The notes under the pieces: generated by a model
The model's database searches: none
What the model was told of the DNA's origin: nothing
The model's input: only the letters and a program-made list of their open reading frames with translations
Part shown: positions 15,237-24,323 of the stretch, in pieces
How the letters are laid out: each line of letters opens with the position of its first letter
How positions within the stretch are numbered: the first letter of the stretch is position 1
Assembly (NCBI RefSeq): GCF_003130405.1
Contig: NZ_QEAS01000027.1
Span: 13,303 to 70,131, forward strand
Origin: Pararcticibacter amylolyticus
GTDB lineage: Bacteria > Bacteroidota > Bacteroidia > Sphingobacteriales > Sphingobacteriaceae
Reading direction: 5' to 3'
Length of the DNA stretch: 56,829 nt
Program-made: the position numbers and the translations under genes

Positions 15237-16715
15237 ATGAAAGCTTTTAAAATATTTCTTTATTCTGCCCTTATCACCTTATCGCTCTCAGTAAGCTCCT
15301 GCAGCGACTCTTTCTTCGAGACGTCGCCTGCGGGGGACCTTACAGGAGATGAAACTTTTGCTTCCACCAAGAACATCGATGCCCTGGTGAACGGTACCCT
15401 CCGCTACCTGATGGAGTCGAGCACTTCGCAGGACAATCCGGGTCTGGGGGCTATCATTCTTACTCAGGAGGTAATGGGCGATGACGCCATTGCCCGCGAT
15501 GGCGTGTATGGCTTCCGCGATTCTTATCCTTATAAGGATCCCTACGATAATACTACCAGGAGGGCTTTGTTTTTCTGGACACTCCAGTATAAGGTGATCG
15601 ACAACTGTAATAATATCCTGGCGAATACCGATGCTGCTGTGGGAACGGATGCCGAGAAGAACTATCTGAAAGGGCAGGCCCTGGCTCTAAGGGGATTTGT
15701 GTATCTCAATCTTGTACGGCAATACCAGTTTACGTATGCAAAAGATAAAAATGCAAAGGCCGTGCCGGTATATACCGAGCCAACCAGCCCGGCTTCCCAG
15801 CCGAAGCCGAGGGCTACTGTGGAACAGGTGTACCAGCAGGTGATCTCAGACCTTACCCAGGCAGAAAGTCTGCTGAATGGCTTTGTCAGGTCGGTGAAGA
15901 ACCGCCCGGATGTAAATGTCGTGAGGGGGCTTCTCGCCCGTACTTACCTGACGATGGAGAACTGGACCGCCGCCGCGGAAAAAGCGCGCCAGGCCAGGAC
16001 CGGCTACCCGATCATGGAGGCACAGCAGTATCTGCAAGGTTTCAACGATGTGTCGAACACAGAATGGATCTGGGGACATCCGCAGACGGCAGATCAAAAC
16101 CTGGGCGGCGCCTCCTACTTTGCTTACATCGACGTTACGCCAAGCACCGGCTACCGCAGCATCATGCCGGATCCTTATTTCCGGAACCTTTTCGCCGACG
16201 GAGATATCAGGAAGAGTTTATTCGAGGTGGTAACCAGTTCCTCCGACCCTATGTACCGCTGGATCAAATACAAGAAGTTTGTGAACAAGACGGACAAGTC
16301 CGCCCACATCGTTTTGATGAGATCTTCTGAAATGGCGTTGATAGAAGCGGAAAGCAAGGCGCGGCTTCATGATCCTCAGGGAGCAGTATCGGCCCTCAAC
16401 GAACTTCGCGTGAAGAGAGGCCTGGCTACCCTGTCAGCCGCAGACTTTACTGAAACTGCACTCATAGAGGAGATCCTGACCGAACGGCGCCGGGAATTAT
16501 GGGGAGAAGGCTTCCGTCTGCCCGACCTGCTCCGCCTGCAAAGGGCCCCGGTACGGAAGGAATCGACAGAGACCTTTCTTGTAAATGGAACGAATGTACT
16601 GATCAAGGGGCACTACGTTATCAAGTTTACCGACGGAACCAGCCTCGTTCCTAATAGTCCCTATTATTTGTTCCCGATCCCTGATAATGAAATTAAGACA
16701 AACCCCAATCTATAA
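15237..16715 (+). CDS. SusD/RagB family outer-membrane lipoprotein (sulfur operon)
   Basis: The ATG at 15237 gives a lipoprotein signal (MKAFKIFLYSALITLSLSVSSC) with the lipobox Cys; an earlier in-frame start lies within susC. The mature part has the SusD pattern: ETSPAGDLTGDETFAS near the start, helical TPR-like repeats, the segment LKGQALALRGFVYLNLVRQY, and a C-terminal region EERRRELWGEGFRLPDLLRLQ. It forms the surface lid over its SusC partner and captures the ligand. It is the third gene of the SAM-riboswitch operon. Confidence 0.93.
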   Translation: MKAFKIFLYSALITLSLSVSSCSDSFFETSPAGDLTGDETFASTKNIDALVNGTLRYLMESSTSQDNPGLGAIILTQEVMGDDAIARDGVYGFRDSYPYKDPYDNTTRRALFFWTLQYKVIDNCNNILANTDAAVGTDAEKNYLKGQALALRGFVYLNLVRQYQFTYAKDKNAKAVPVYTEPTSPASQPKPRATVEQVYQQVISDLTQAESLLNGFVRSVKNRPDVNVVRGLLARTYLTMENWTAAAEKARQARTGYPIMEAQQYLQGFNDVSNTEWIWGHPQTADQNLGGASYFAYIDVTPSTGYRSIMPDPYFRNLFADGDIRKSLFEVVTSSSDPMYRWIKYKKFVNKTDKSAHIVLMRSSEMALIEAESKARLHDPQGAVSALNELRVKRGLATLSAADFTETALIEEILTERRRELWGEGFRLPDLLRLQRAPVRKESTETFLVNGTNVLIKGHYVIKFTDGTSLVPNSPYYLFPIPDNEIKTNPNL

Positions 16716-16724
16716 GTAAAAGAG

Positions 16725-17744
16725 ATGAAATCTTTCGTATTATTCACGACAGCCGTTTTGCTTGGCACTACCGTATCTGGCCAAACAAGCAGTCCCCTTC
16801 AGCTTAAGGGGACCACTTTGGGTATAAAAGAGGGTAAAGTATACCTTCAGAAATTTGAGAATAAAATGTTCTTCACAATCGATTCTGCCAGCATTAAAGA
16901 CGGCAGGTTCAGCTTCGCAACTAAGGTGAAGCTGCCGGAGCTTTACGGACTGACGCTGGACAGGAACAAAAACCCTTTCTATATTTTTCTTGAGAACGTT
17001 CCTGTGTCTGTCAGTCTCGATTCTGCATCTTACTACAGGAATTCTAAAGTAAGCGGATCAAAAGCCCAGGATATCTTTACTGCATACAAAGAGAACCAGA
17101 GGGAGGTAAAGATCGATGAGTTTATTAAGCAGAACCCCTCGTCCATTGTCTCTGCATATGTTTTGTACCGCGATTTTTCTTACCGGCTGACGGCTGACCA
17201 GATCCAGTCGAATATCAATTTGCTGGCTCCGGCGCTTCAGAAAACACAATATGTGTCGGTATTGAAAGAGCTGATCCCTGTATTGAGCAGGGTAGGAGTG
17301 GGCAATAAAGCGATTGATTTTACAGCGAACGATCCGGACGGAAAGCCGGTGAAGCTGTCGGATCATTTCGGTAAATACCTTCTTGTTGACTTCTGGGCCG
17401 GTTGGTGCGGTCCATGCCGCCGGGAGAACCCCCATGTTGTAGCTGCCTATAACAAATACAAAGACAAGGGATTTGATGTGCTGGGTGTTTCACTGGATAA
17501 AACGAAGGAAAGCTGGGTAAAGGCCATTGCGGATGATCAATTGACCTGGACGCATGTTTCAGACCTGGCTTTCTGGAACAGCGCCCCTGCAAAGCTGTAT
17601 GGCGTGAGGGCTATTCCTGCCAACTTTCTGATTGACCCGAAAGGAGTCATCATCGCCCGGAACCTGAGGGGGAAGGATCTGGATGAAAAGCTTGCGGAGC
17701 TTCTGAGTGGTTCGGCTTCAGTGGGAAGCGGGGCTTCTCAATAG
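16725..17744 (+). CDS. Periplasmic TlpA-like thioredoxin with DUF4369-like N-terminus
   Basis: A 339-residue secreted protein (signal peptide 1-19). Residues 22-130 resemble the DUF4369 domain found before thioredoxins in Bacteroidetes, and residues 195-330 are an AhpC/TSA-TlpA-type thioredoxin fold with the active site Cys228-Gly-Pro-Cys231 in WAGWCGPCRRENP and the cis-proline segment AIPANFLID. It starts nine bases after the SusD stop, the last gene of the riboswitch operon. A periplasmic reductant next to a peptidase and importer could reduce disulfides of cystine or glutathione-like peptides. That link is inference. Confidence 0.92.
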   Translation: MKSFVLFTTAVLLGTTVSGQTSSPLQLKGTTLGIKEGKVYLQKFENKMFFTIDSASIKDGRFSFATKVKLPELYGLTLDRNKNPFYIFLENVPVSVSLDSASYYRNSKVSGSKAQDIFTAYKENQREVKIDEFIKQNPSSIVSAYVLYRDFSYRLTADQIQSNINLLAPALQKTQYVSVLKELIPVLSRVGVGNKAIDFTANDPDGKPVKLSDHFGKYLLVDFWAGWCGPCRRENPHVVAAYNKYKDKGFDVLGVSLDKTKESWVKAIADDQLTWTHVSDLAFWNSAPAKLYGVRAIPANFLIDPKGVIIARNLRGKDLDEKLAELLSGSASVGSGASQ

Positions 17745-17813
17745 GAAGTATGACAAGGCATCACCAACCAGTCCACCCCGGAAATTCATCGGCTGTAGGA
17801 TTGGTGAATGTCA

Positions 17814-17872
17814 TGATCAAACACAGGGTGTCCCGGGAAAAGTGGATTACGCTCATCCTGACACCCTCTGTT
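17814..17872. terminator. Weak convergent terminator candidate
   Basis: AGGGTGTC and GACACCCT form an 8-bp inverted repeat with a loop of roughly 25 bases in the 146-base gap between the thioredoxin and the DUF1349 genes, which converge. A T-rich stretch (GTTTAATTT) follows on the plus strand. The large loop makes this uncertain. Confidence 0.35.
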
Positions 17873-17890
17873 ATCGTTTAATTTAAAAAC

Positions 17891-18544
17891 TTACTGATGC
17901 GCCTTCAGCCATTCCAGCCTGCGCTGATCCGGTAAATGTTTTACAGTAAAGTTCTCGAATTTGGCAACAAAGCCGTCGCCATCAGGACAGGCAGCCATTA
18001 AACCCACCATTACAGGAGTATTGTCCTGGAGGGGGGCATTCCTGGTCATGATATAGTTTTTGTCGTCCAGCGAATAGAAGATCTCGATGGCATCGAGGCG
18101 GCGGACTACTTTGATCCAGATGAATGGAGGCGCCTTGTCGAGTGTCGTTACACTCCAGTCGCTCTTTTCGTGAGTGACGACGGTGCTGACGTTAAACTTC
18201 CCGTCTACAAATTCTACCCCGGTCTTGATATAGTTCTTATGGTCAGTCCTGATCATCAGACCCATCTGGTCAAAACGGGCTTTATAAGCTCCTGTAAGTT
18301 TTACTTTTGCTTCAAACTCTCCGCCGTAAGTGGTGTAATAGAAGGGGGCGTCATCGACTGTGAAGCCATAATGGGATATGCGCCAGTAATCGCTTTTGGG
18401 CGTAACGGTCATGGTCAGTGCGTTGTTTTTCACTTCCCATTTTTCCGGTTCATTGTACCATTGCATTTTTTCTAAAGTCTGGGCCTTTACTGTGTTAAGA
18501 TGAAGAGAAACAGCAATGCTGAAGAGAAAGAAGAGTGGTTTCAT
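17891..18544 (-). CDS. Secreted DUF1349 (concanavalin-like) protein
   Basis: A 217-residue protein with a signal peptide (1-21) followed by a single beta-sandwich domain of the DUF1349 type: KSDYWRISHYGFTVDDAPFYY, FEAKVKLTGAYKARFDQMGLMIR, ACPDGDGFVAKFENFTV. The family has a concanavalin A-like fold and is common next to glycan-degradation genes; it is probably a carbohydrate-binding or accessory protein. It lies beyond a terminator from the GH3 gene, so it is likely transcribed on its own. Confidence 0.85.
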   Translation of the reverse strand: MKPLFFLFSIAVSLHLNTVKAQTLEKMQWYNEPEKWEVKNNALTMTVTPKSDYWRISHYGFTVDDAPFYYTTYGGEFEAKVKLTGAYKARFDQMGLMIRTDHKNYIKTGVEFVDGKFNVSTVVTHEKSDWSVTTLDKAPPFIWIKVVRRLDAIEIFYSLDDKNYIMTRNAPLQDNTPVMVGLMAACPDGDGFVAKFENFTVKHLPDQRRLEWLKAHQ

Positions 18545-18603
18545 TCTGATATATTTAGCTTTTTTGATGTGCAGTGAAGGTAATAAAATGACGCTGACAA
18601 AAA

Positions 18604-18630
18604 AAGCCGGGTGATGTTTTCACCCGGCTT
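18604..18630 (-). terminator. Strong terminator after the GH3 gene
   Basis: AAGCCGGGTGA (18604-18614) pairs with TCACCCGGCTT (18620-18630), 11 bp with a 5-base loop. On the minus strand it is followed by a run of T residues (A-run at 18598-18605 on the plus strand). It lies five bases past the GH3 stop. Confidence 0.9.
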
Positions 18631-18635
18631 CTTCT

Positions 18636-20873
18636 TTAATTTAGCCTGAACCCTGTTTTGGTTCTGACATCGGAGGATGATGCTCCGATGACGGCTTCAA
18701 AATCTCCTGGTTCGGCTACCCATTCGTGTTTAGCGGCATCAAAGAAGCTTAATGCAGATTTGTCTATCGTGAAAGACACTGTTTTCTGCTCGCCTGGTTT
18801 GAGGGATACTTTCTCAAATCCTTTCAGTTCTTTTACCGGGCGGGCGACGCTTGATTTAAGGTCGCTGATATAAAGCTGTACAATTTCTTCTCCTTCCCTT
18901 GATCCGGTATTTTTCACATCTACAGAGAAGGTGATTTTATCGGAAGGGGAGATGGTGTTTTTATCAGCTTTCACTTTTCCGTACTGGAACGATGTGTAGC
19001 TCAGGCCGTGGCCGAAGGCAAACAAAGGCTTCACCTTTTTTGCTTCAGCCCAGCGGTATCCAACAAAAATTCCTTCTTTATAGGTGATTTCCTTGTCGCC
19101 GGGGAATTCGCCTGCGTTGTGAGCGCCATTATCTGTTAATTTTACAGGGAATGTGAAAGGCAGTTTTCCGGAAGGATTTACATCGCCTGTCAGTACCGAA
19201 GCAATGGCGTTTCCGGTTTCGGAGCCAAGGAACCAGCCCTGTACAATGGCAGGAACTTTGTCAACCCATGGCATTGCTACTGCATTTCCCGAAATGTTCA
19301 CTACGACCAGGTTCTTGTTCACCTTCGCCAATTCGCTGATCACGGCGTCCTGGTTGTAAGGCAGTCCGAGGCTCTTGCGGTCATTGCCTTCAGAATCCTG
19401 GAAGTCGCTTTTGTTGAGACCTCCGAAGAATATTACCAGATCAGCATTTTTTGCTGTGGCAACGGCTTCTGCCAGGATTTCGGAAGCAGGGCGCTTATCT
19501 GCCAGGTTTTGCCCGGTAGCTACCCCGTTATAGTTGCCGGTAGTATCTCCTACATAACCCCGTGCAAAGACGATCTCAGCTTGCTTGCCAATTCTGTTTT
19601 TTAAGCCTTCAAGCGGTGAAATTTCGTAGCGGGCCTTCAGTGAAGAACTCCCTCCGCCAACGGTCATCATTTTTATGGCGTTTTCACCGATTACTGCGAT
19701 CCTTTTTACTTTACTTAAATTCACTGGCAGTACGTTGCCTTTGTTCTTCAGCAGGACAATTCCTTCAGCCGCTATTTTGCGTGCTGCCAGTGCGTGTTCT
19801 TCCGTTGCGAAAGATCCGTAAGGGCGGTTCTTATTCATGGTGGTGAGGAACGACAAGCGGAGGAGACGACGTACTTTTTCATCCAGTTCTTTGGTGCCTA
19901 CCTGGCCTGAATTGATGAGCTTCAGGTAAGGATTGGCGAGGTAATAGTTGTCGTAAGCGCTGCTCTTTCCTTCGGTGAGCCCGTTTGTCCAGGATCCGAA
20001 TTCAAGGTCGAGGCCATTGAATATCGCCTGGCGTGTATCGTGAACACCACCCCAGTCGGATACCACAACCCCCTTAAAGCCCCATTCCTTGCGCAGGATG
20101 TCATTCAGCAGGTATTCATTGTGGCAGCAATGCTGTCCTTTATACAGGTTGTAAGACCCCATGATAGACCATGCATCTCCTTCCTGTACGGCTGCTTTGA
20201 AAGCGGGCAGGTAAATTTCGTAAAGAGTGCGGTCGTCGACGTTTACATTATAGCCGTGACGGTTTGTTTCCTGGTTGTTGAGAGCAAAATGCTTTACGCA
20301 GGCAGCTACGCCGTTTTGCTGTACCCCTTTAATGTAGGGAACGACCATCTTCGAAGAGAGGAAGGGATCTTCTCCCATATATTCAAAGTTACGGCCGTTG
20401 AGAGGACTCCGGTAGATGTTTACACCGGGCCCCAGCAGGATATTCTTGTTCCGGTACCGGGCTTCTTCCCCCAGTGATTTTCCATACAGGCCCGCCATAT
20501 CCTTATTCCAGGTAGCGGCCAGGCAGGTAAGTGCAGGGAATGCTGTACATGAGTCATTCGTCCAGCCAGCCTGAGACCATTCGTCCCACAATACTTCAGG
20601 ACGGATGCCATGAGGCCCGTCGGTTGCCCAGTTATCAGGGATGCCGAGCCGGGGTACTCCGGGAGAACTGAATTTCGATTGAGCATGGATAATGGCAATC
20701 TTTTCTTTGAGTGTCATTTTACTCAGTGCGTCCTCAATTCGGGCATCGATGGGTTTACTGTCATCAAGATAAACAGGGAGCTGGCTTTGAGCAGTTGCCT
20801 GCTGGAAACTTAGCGTGATGGTGACGACAAGGAGACTGCAGATGGTGCAGGCTCTGGCGTACATTTTTTTCAT
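18636..20873 (-). CDS. Beta-glucosidase-like enzyme, GH3
   Basis: Start taken at 20873, five codons inside the longest ORF, because it begins MKKMYARACTICSLL and gives a standard signal peptide ending QQATAQ. About 745 residues. The GH3 barrel has the nucleophile Asp273 in VVSDWGGVH, with KHFALNNQETNRHGYNV preceding. The second alpha/beta domain follows (GEGIVLLKNKGNVLP-like), and a C-terminal fibronectin III-like domain ends the protein. It should cleave terminal beta-linked glucose or xylose from oligosaccharides in the periplasm. It follows the DUF6377 regulator gene on the same strand. Confidence 0.93.
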   Translation of the reverse strand: MKKMYARACTICSLLVVTITLSFQQATAQSQLPVYLDDSKPIDARIEDALSKMTLKEKIAIIHAQSKFSSPGVPRLGIPDNWATDGPHGIRPEVLWDEWSQAGWTNDSCTAFPALTCLAATWNKDMAGLYGKSLGEEARYRNKNILLGPGVNIYRSPLNGRNFEYMGEDPFLSSKMVVPYIKGVQQNGVAACVKHFALNNQETNRHGYNVNVDDRTLYEIYLPAFKAAVQEGDAWSIMGSYNLYKGQHCCHNEYLLNDILRKEWGFKGVVVSDWGGVHDTRQAIFNGLDLEFGSWTNGLTEGKSSAYDNYYLANPYLKLINSGQVGTKELDEKVRRLLRLSFLTTMNKNRPYGSFATEEHALAARKIAAEGIVLLKNKGNVLPVNLSKVKRIAVIGENAIKMMTVGGGSSSLKARYEISPLEGLKNRIGKQAEIVFARGYVGDTTGNYNGVATGQNLADKRPASEILAEAVATAKNADLVIFFGGLNKSDFQDSEGNDRKSLGLPYNQDAVISELAKVNKNLVVVNISGNAVAMPWVDKVPAIVQGWFLGSETGNAIASVLTGDVNPSGKLPFTFPVKLTDNGAHNAGEFPGDKEITYKEGIFVGYRWAEAKKVKPLFAFGHGLSYTSFQYGKVKADKNTISPSDKITFSVDVKNTGSREGEEIVQLYISDLKSSVARPVKELKGFEKVSLKPGEQKTVSFTIDKSALSFFDAAKHEWVAEPGDFEAVIGASSSDVRTKTGFRLN

Positions 20874-21020
20874 AATTGAACAGTACATGATTTATAGATT
20901 TACATATTTGGCCGGCTAAACAAGCCGTTTATTCTTTCAGAATGTAAAGTTAACAGGAGCGGGGGATCAGAAAATGTGAAGTATGAAAAAAGTAGTGTTT
21001 TTAAGTTGTAGTGTGTTGTT

Positions 21021-22721
21021 TTACAGTGGTTTATTGTTGTTTGTTTCAGTGGAAAAAGTAGTGGATTTGTGAGCGGAATCAACGCTTTCTGATAGTGATC
21101 CGATGGTCATTACCCGTTTCTCAAAGTCTTCACGGGGTACCCTGGCCCTGTTCCTCGCCTTTGTTCTGTAGTTATAAATTGTACTGAGAGAATAGCGGAG
21201 GAATGCAGCGATTTTGACACTGTCTGTAATACCCAGACGGACGAGGGCGAATATCCGGAGTTCGGTATTGAGCAGTTCTCCCGGTTTTGGAGCGACCTGT
21301 TCGTCAGGAAGCAGAAGATTATTGAATTCGCGGATAAATTGAGGATAGAGATTGAGGAAGATATTGTCAAATACCTGGTAGAGTTCTTCAATCTCGTTCT
21401 CGACAAGGGTATTCGAGCGAAGCATCTTTAAAAGAGTCTCCATCCGCCTTTCTGTTGCTACTTTATTGAGTGTTTTCCGGTAATCTTCCAGCTTATTGAT
21501 ATAAGTGGAGCAGAGGTCAAAGAATTGAGCAATGTACACCTCTTTCACCTGGTTGGATTCAGATAACTGGGCATTTACCTCGCTGAGGTGCAGGTTCGTC
21601 TGACTTAGCTGCCGGTTCAGATCTGCCAGCTGCAGACCGGTAGCATGCAGTTCTTCTTTTATACGGGATACCTTTTTCATCTGAAGGTATACATAGATGA
21701 TGGCAGCGGTGAGAATGGCAGACAGTATGCTGATCAGTACAAGATAGAGCTGAAGCTGGTTCTTTTGCTTTGCTTCTTTTTCCAGATATGCGGTGTTGAT
21801 GATGGTGTATAATTCTGACATCCTGAGGGTGCGGAATTTAACATCACAAAAGATTGCGTCGTCAATGGCCGAACGGGTGTAGGCAGACGCGCGGTCTATA
21901 TCGCCGTTGTAATAAAATATGATTGCCAGGTTTTGCAGGGATGCATGATCTTTGATCGCGTTTTTAATATCTGTAATAGCCGATATAGCATAATAATGAT
22001 TCGCACTATCCATCTTTCCCTTTGTGTGATAGATGGTGGCAAGCACATAGGTGGCCATTGCGTAGTCTGCATAGTTTCTTTTAGCTTCGCCCAGCAGCTT
22101 ACGGATCTGGTCCTGAGCTTCTTCCAGCTTTTTATCTGAGATGTATTTCTGAACCGTGTTCAGCTTAAATTTTACCGAAGAAGGATTCAGTACGCTAAGG
22201 AGAGAATCCCGGTATTGGCCTATCCGGTCAATATATGCCTTATTATAATTATTCGTGGTGTAGTGCTCAAGGAAAAGGATCTTTGATTCGTAATACCGGA
22301 CCAGCAAGGTCTTTGACAGCGTGTTCCTTTTAATATTTTCTAAGATATTCTGCGATTCGAGAAACTTCCCGGTGGAGGAATACAGGTTGGACTGCTGTAA
22401 CAGGCTGGCAGTGATCAGATCATCCCTTTTCAGTGTCTGTGCAATCCGGAGGCATGAATCTGCATACGCAATGGCGGCAGTAAGCTGATATTTCTGGTAT
22501 TCCTCAGCCAGGCTTTTGCTGATATTATATCGTTCGAGCGGTGGGAGAGAGCCTGAAAGAAGCTTTTTTAGAGCGGTAATCCGTTTTTCCTTAATCCGGG
22601 AGTAGATCTCTTTATGCTGAAGTACCTTGTTCAGTTCGATGATAGCTGGTTGATTATCTTCGGCAAGTGCTGCTTTTCCCAGAGAAAACAAGAGAATAAG
22701 TACGAATCGGACGGTCTTCAC
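21021..22721 (-). CDS. DUF6377-type membrane regulator with TPR-like sensor and HTH
   Basis: The start is GTG at 22721; an in-frame stop precedes it and no ATG lies near. The 566-residue protein has a signal peptide, a helical TPR-like periplasmic region (about 30-315), one membrane segment (about 322-345), a short coiled coil (LHATGLQLADLNRQLSQTN) and a cytoplasmic C-terminal helix-turn-helix (about 485-526, LRIFALVRLGITDSVKIAAFLRYSLSTIYNYR). This layout matches DUF6377 proteins beside SUS-type loci, thought to sense glycans and bind DNA directly. It lies between the SusC/D operon and GH3 and probably controls them. A TATCTTTG box stands about 25 bases upstream. Confidence 0.85.
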   Translation of the reverse strand: MKTVRFVLILLFSLGKAALAEDNQPAIIELNKVLQHKEIYSRIKEKRITALKKLLSGSLPPLERYNISKSLAEEYQKYQLTAAIAYADSCLRIAQTLKRDDLITASLLQQSNLYSSTGKFLESQNILENIKRNTLSKTLLVRYYESKILFLEHYTTNNYNKAYIDRIGQYRDSLLSVLNPSSVKFKLNTVQKYISDKKLEEAQDQIRKLLGEAKRNYADYAMATYVLATIYHTKGKMDSANHYYAISAITDIKNAIKDHASLQNLAIIFYYNGDIDRASAYTRSAIDDAIFCDVKFRTLRMSELYTIINTAYLEKEAKQKNQLQLYLVLISILSAILTAAIIYVYLQMKKVSRIKEELHATGLQLADLNRQLSQTNLHLSEVNAQLSESNQVKEVYIAQFFDLCSTYINKLEDYRKTLNKVATERRMETLLKMLRSNTLVENEIEELYQVFDNIFLNLYPQFIREFNNLLLPDEQVAPKPGELLNTELRIFALVRLGITDSVKIAAFLRYSLSTIYNYRTKARNRARVPREDFEKRVMTIGSLSESVDSAHKSTTFSTETNNNKPL

Positions 22722-22770
22722 TATGCATCATAATCAGGTGGAAAGGCAAAGATAATAAAATACAAATAAG

Positions 22771-22794
22771 CCGGCAGGGTAAAGCCCCTGCCGG
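22771..22794 (-). terminator. Terminator of the double SusC/D operon
   Basis: CCGGCAGGG (22771-22779) pairs with CCCTGCCGG (22786-22794), 9 perfect base pairs with a 6-base loop. On the minus strand a T-rich tract (CTTATTTGTATTTTATT) follows. It lies between the lipoprotein stop (22818) and the regulator start. Confidence 0.88.
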
Positions 22795-22817
22795 CCGGGC
22801 ATGTTTTGAGAAACCAG

Positions 22818-24305
22818 TTAATCAACCCTCCGGAAATCGATATCAGATATGCTGATGCCACCTGTTCCCAGGTTTCCACCACCGCTTCTGATTACCAGGT
22901 AGACCGTTCCGCTTGTGCTGAACTTCACAATGTTGCTGCTTCCTGAGCACTTAATAGTTGAAAGCATCCCATTAAAAGGTGTATTGCCGCATCCGGACCA
23001 GGTGTTGAGCCCCATCCGGTTGCCTCCGTCGTTATACTCAGCTCCCTGTGAGGGAACCGTTGCACCCACGTATACTTCAAGCCAGGTATCGGCAGCCCCG
23101 CTGCCAGCCACTCTCATATCAATCTTATAATTCTTGTTGGCTTTTACCTGGATAGGCTGGAATACTCCGGCATGGCCCCAGCTTCCCCCTTCTGCCAGGA
23201 TACTTCCATTGGAATTGACCGTAAAGGTAACGCCTGCAGAGATATTTAACACCTGCCAGGCCGAATGAACAAGGAGGTTGGTTGGCGGAACAACCTCATC
23301 CAGTAAAGAATCTACGTCGAAGTAAACGACTGTCCTGCCTTTTGCCGGATCGACAGCAAACTGGGATGGATTGGCCAGCTTCAGCCCGATTGCGGCCTTT
23401 TTGCCCGAATACTGATTAAGCTGAGCAATCTTGATCCTGGGCAGAGCATTGCCGGTTATGACGTTTCCAAGTTTGGAAAGCGATACCTTCGTTTCAAGGG
23501 TATAATCATTGGCGGTCAGAGCCACTGTATTTGCAGGAAGTTTACCCGACTGCATTAAATCCGTAACGGCGCTGTTATCTGTCTGTACATCCACGGTGAA
23601 TGTGCCCAGGTTGGCAGAGCCTTCACGTTCTACCGCTACAGGGAGATCTACAGTGCCCGCTGTGCGGTTGACTGTATATCCCGCTGAGAGCAGATTGATC
23701 TTGCCGTTGTTCGATGCAGACGAAGGGAAGCCTACCAGTCCTGCAACAGAACTGACGTTGAAGTAAAGGACCACTTTATTCATACTTTCATTAATAGAAT
23801 AGCGTGATGTGCCGGCTATTTTCAGCCCTACGGCTACATTCTTGCCTGCATATTGTCCCAGGCTCTCAATTTTAACCTTCAGCACTGCATTCCCTTTCAT
23901 CATATCATGTTCTACCATGAGAGTATCTTTTGGTGCAAGGGTGAATGCACCGGCATCCAGTACGACAGTATTGGCTGGCAGATCTCCCGATTGAATCAGC
24001 GGGGAAACAGCACTGTTGTCTACTGCTATATCAACTGTGAAGGGTTCTGAGCCTGCCTGGCCACCGCGAAAAACCGGTACCGGGAAATTGGCTGTTCTGG
24101 CAGCAACATCTATTTCCATCTTTGTATCCTGGATACCATTGATAACGCCCTTGTCTTCCCCGTTAAGGAAATAAACTTTGAACGGCTCATTTCCTGTTGC
24201 CTCAGCGCCTTCTATCGTTTCCTGTTTGCAGGCTGAACTGATCATCAGCAGACCGGCAAACAGTATGGATATGGAATATCTCTGAATTTTCATGTCTGTA
24301 TTCAT
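22818..24305 (-). CDS. Surface lipoprotein with two tandem DUF1735-like domains
   Basis: A 495-residue lipoprotein (lipobox LLMISSAC). It has two homologous domains of about 130 residues (roughly 40-185 and 195-335), each with VDNSAV..L.QSG.LPANTV and a following GLK segment ending in a beta-strand with VVxYFxV; they belong to the DUF1735/BT_3987-like type. The C-terminal part (about 345-495) is beta-rich and aromatic, like a carbohydrate-binding module. It takes the place that SusE/SusF hold in the starch system and probably binds glycan on the cell surface. It follows the second SusD by 18 bases. Confidence 0.82.
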   Translation of the reverse strand: MNTDMKIQRYSISILFAGLLMISSACKQETIEGAEATGNEPFKVYFLNGEDKGVINGIQDTKMEIDVAARTANFPVPVFRGGQAGSEPFTVDIAVDNSAVSPLIQSGDLPANTVVLDAGAFTLAPKDTLMVEHDMMKGNAVLKVKIESLGQYAGKNVAVGLKIAGTSRYSINESMNKVVLYFNVSSVAGLVGFPSSASNNGKINLLSAGYTVNRTAGTVDLPVAVEREGSANLGTFTVDVQTDNSAVTDLMQSGKLPANTVALTANDYTLETKVSLSKLGNVITGNALPRIKIAQLNQYSGKKAAIGLKLANPSQFAVDPAKGRTVVYFDVDSLLDEVVPPTNLLVHSAWQVLNISAGVTFTVNSNGSILAEGGSWGHAGVFQPIQVKANKNYKIDMRVAGSGAADTWLEVYVGATVPSQGAEYNDGGNRMGLNTWSGCGNTPFNGMLSTIKCSGSSNIVKFSTSGTVYLVIRSGGGNLGTGGISISDIDFRRVD

Positions 24306-24323
24306 TTTATCGTGCTACTTATG

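Noticed and set aside
20900-21082. 60-codon minus-strand ORF between the regulator and GH3
   Set aside because: It overlaps the end of the regulator gene and has no conserved features or start signal.
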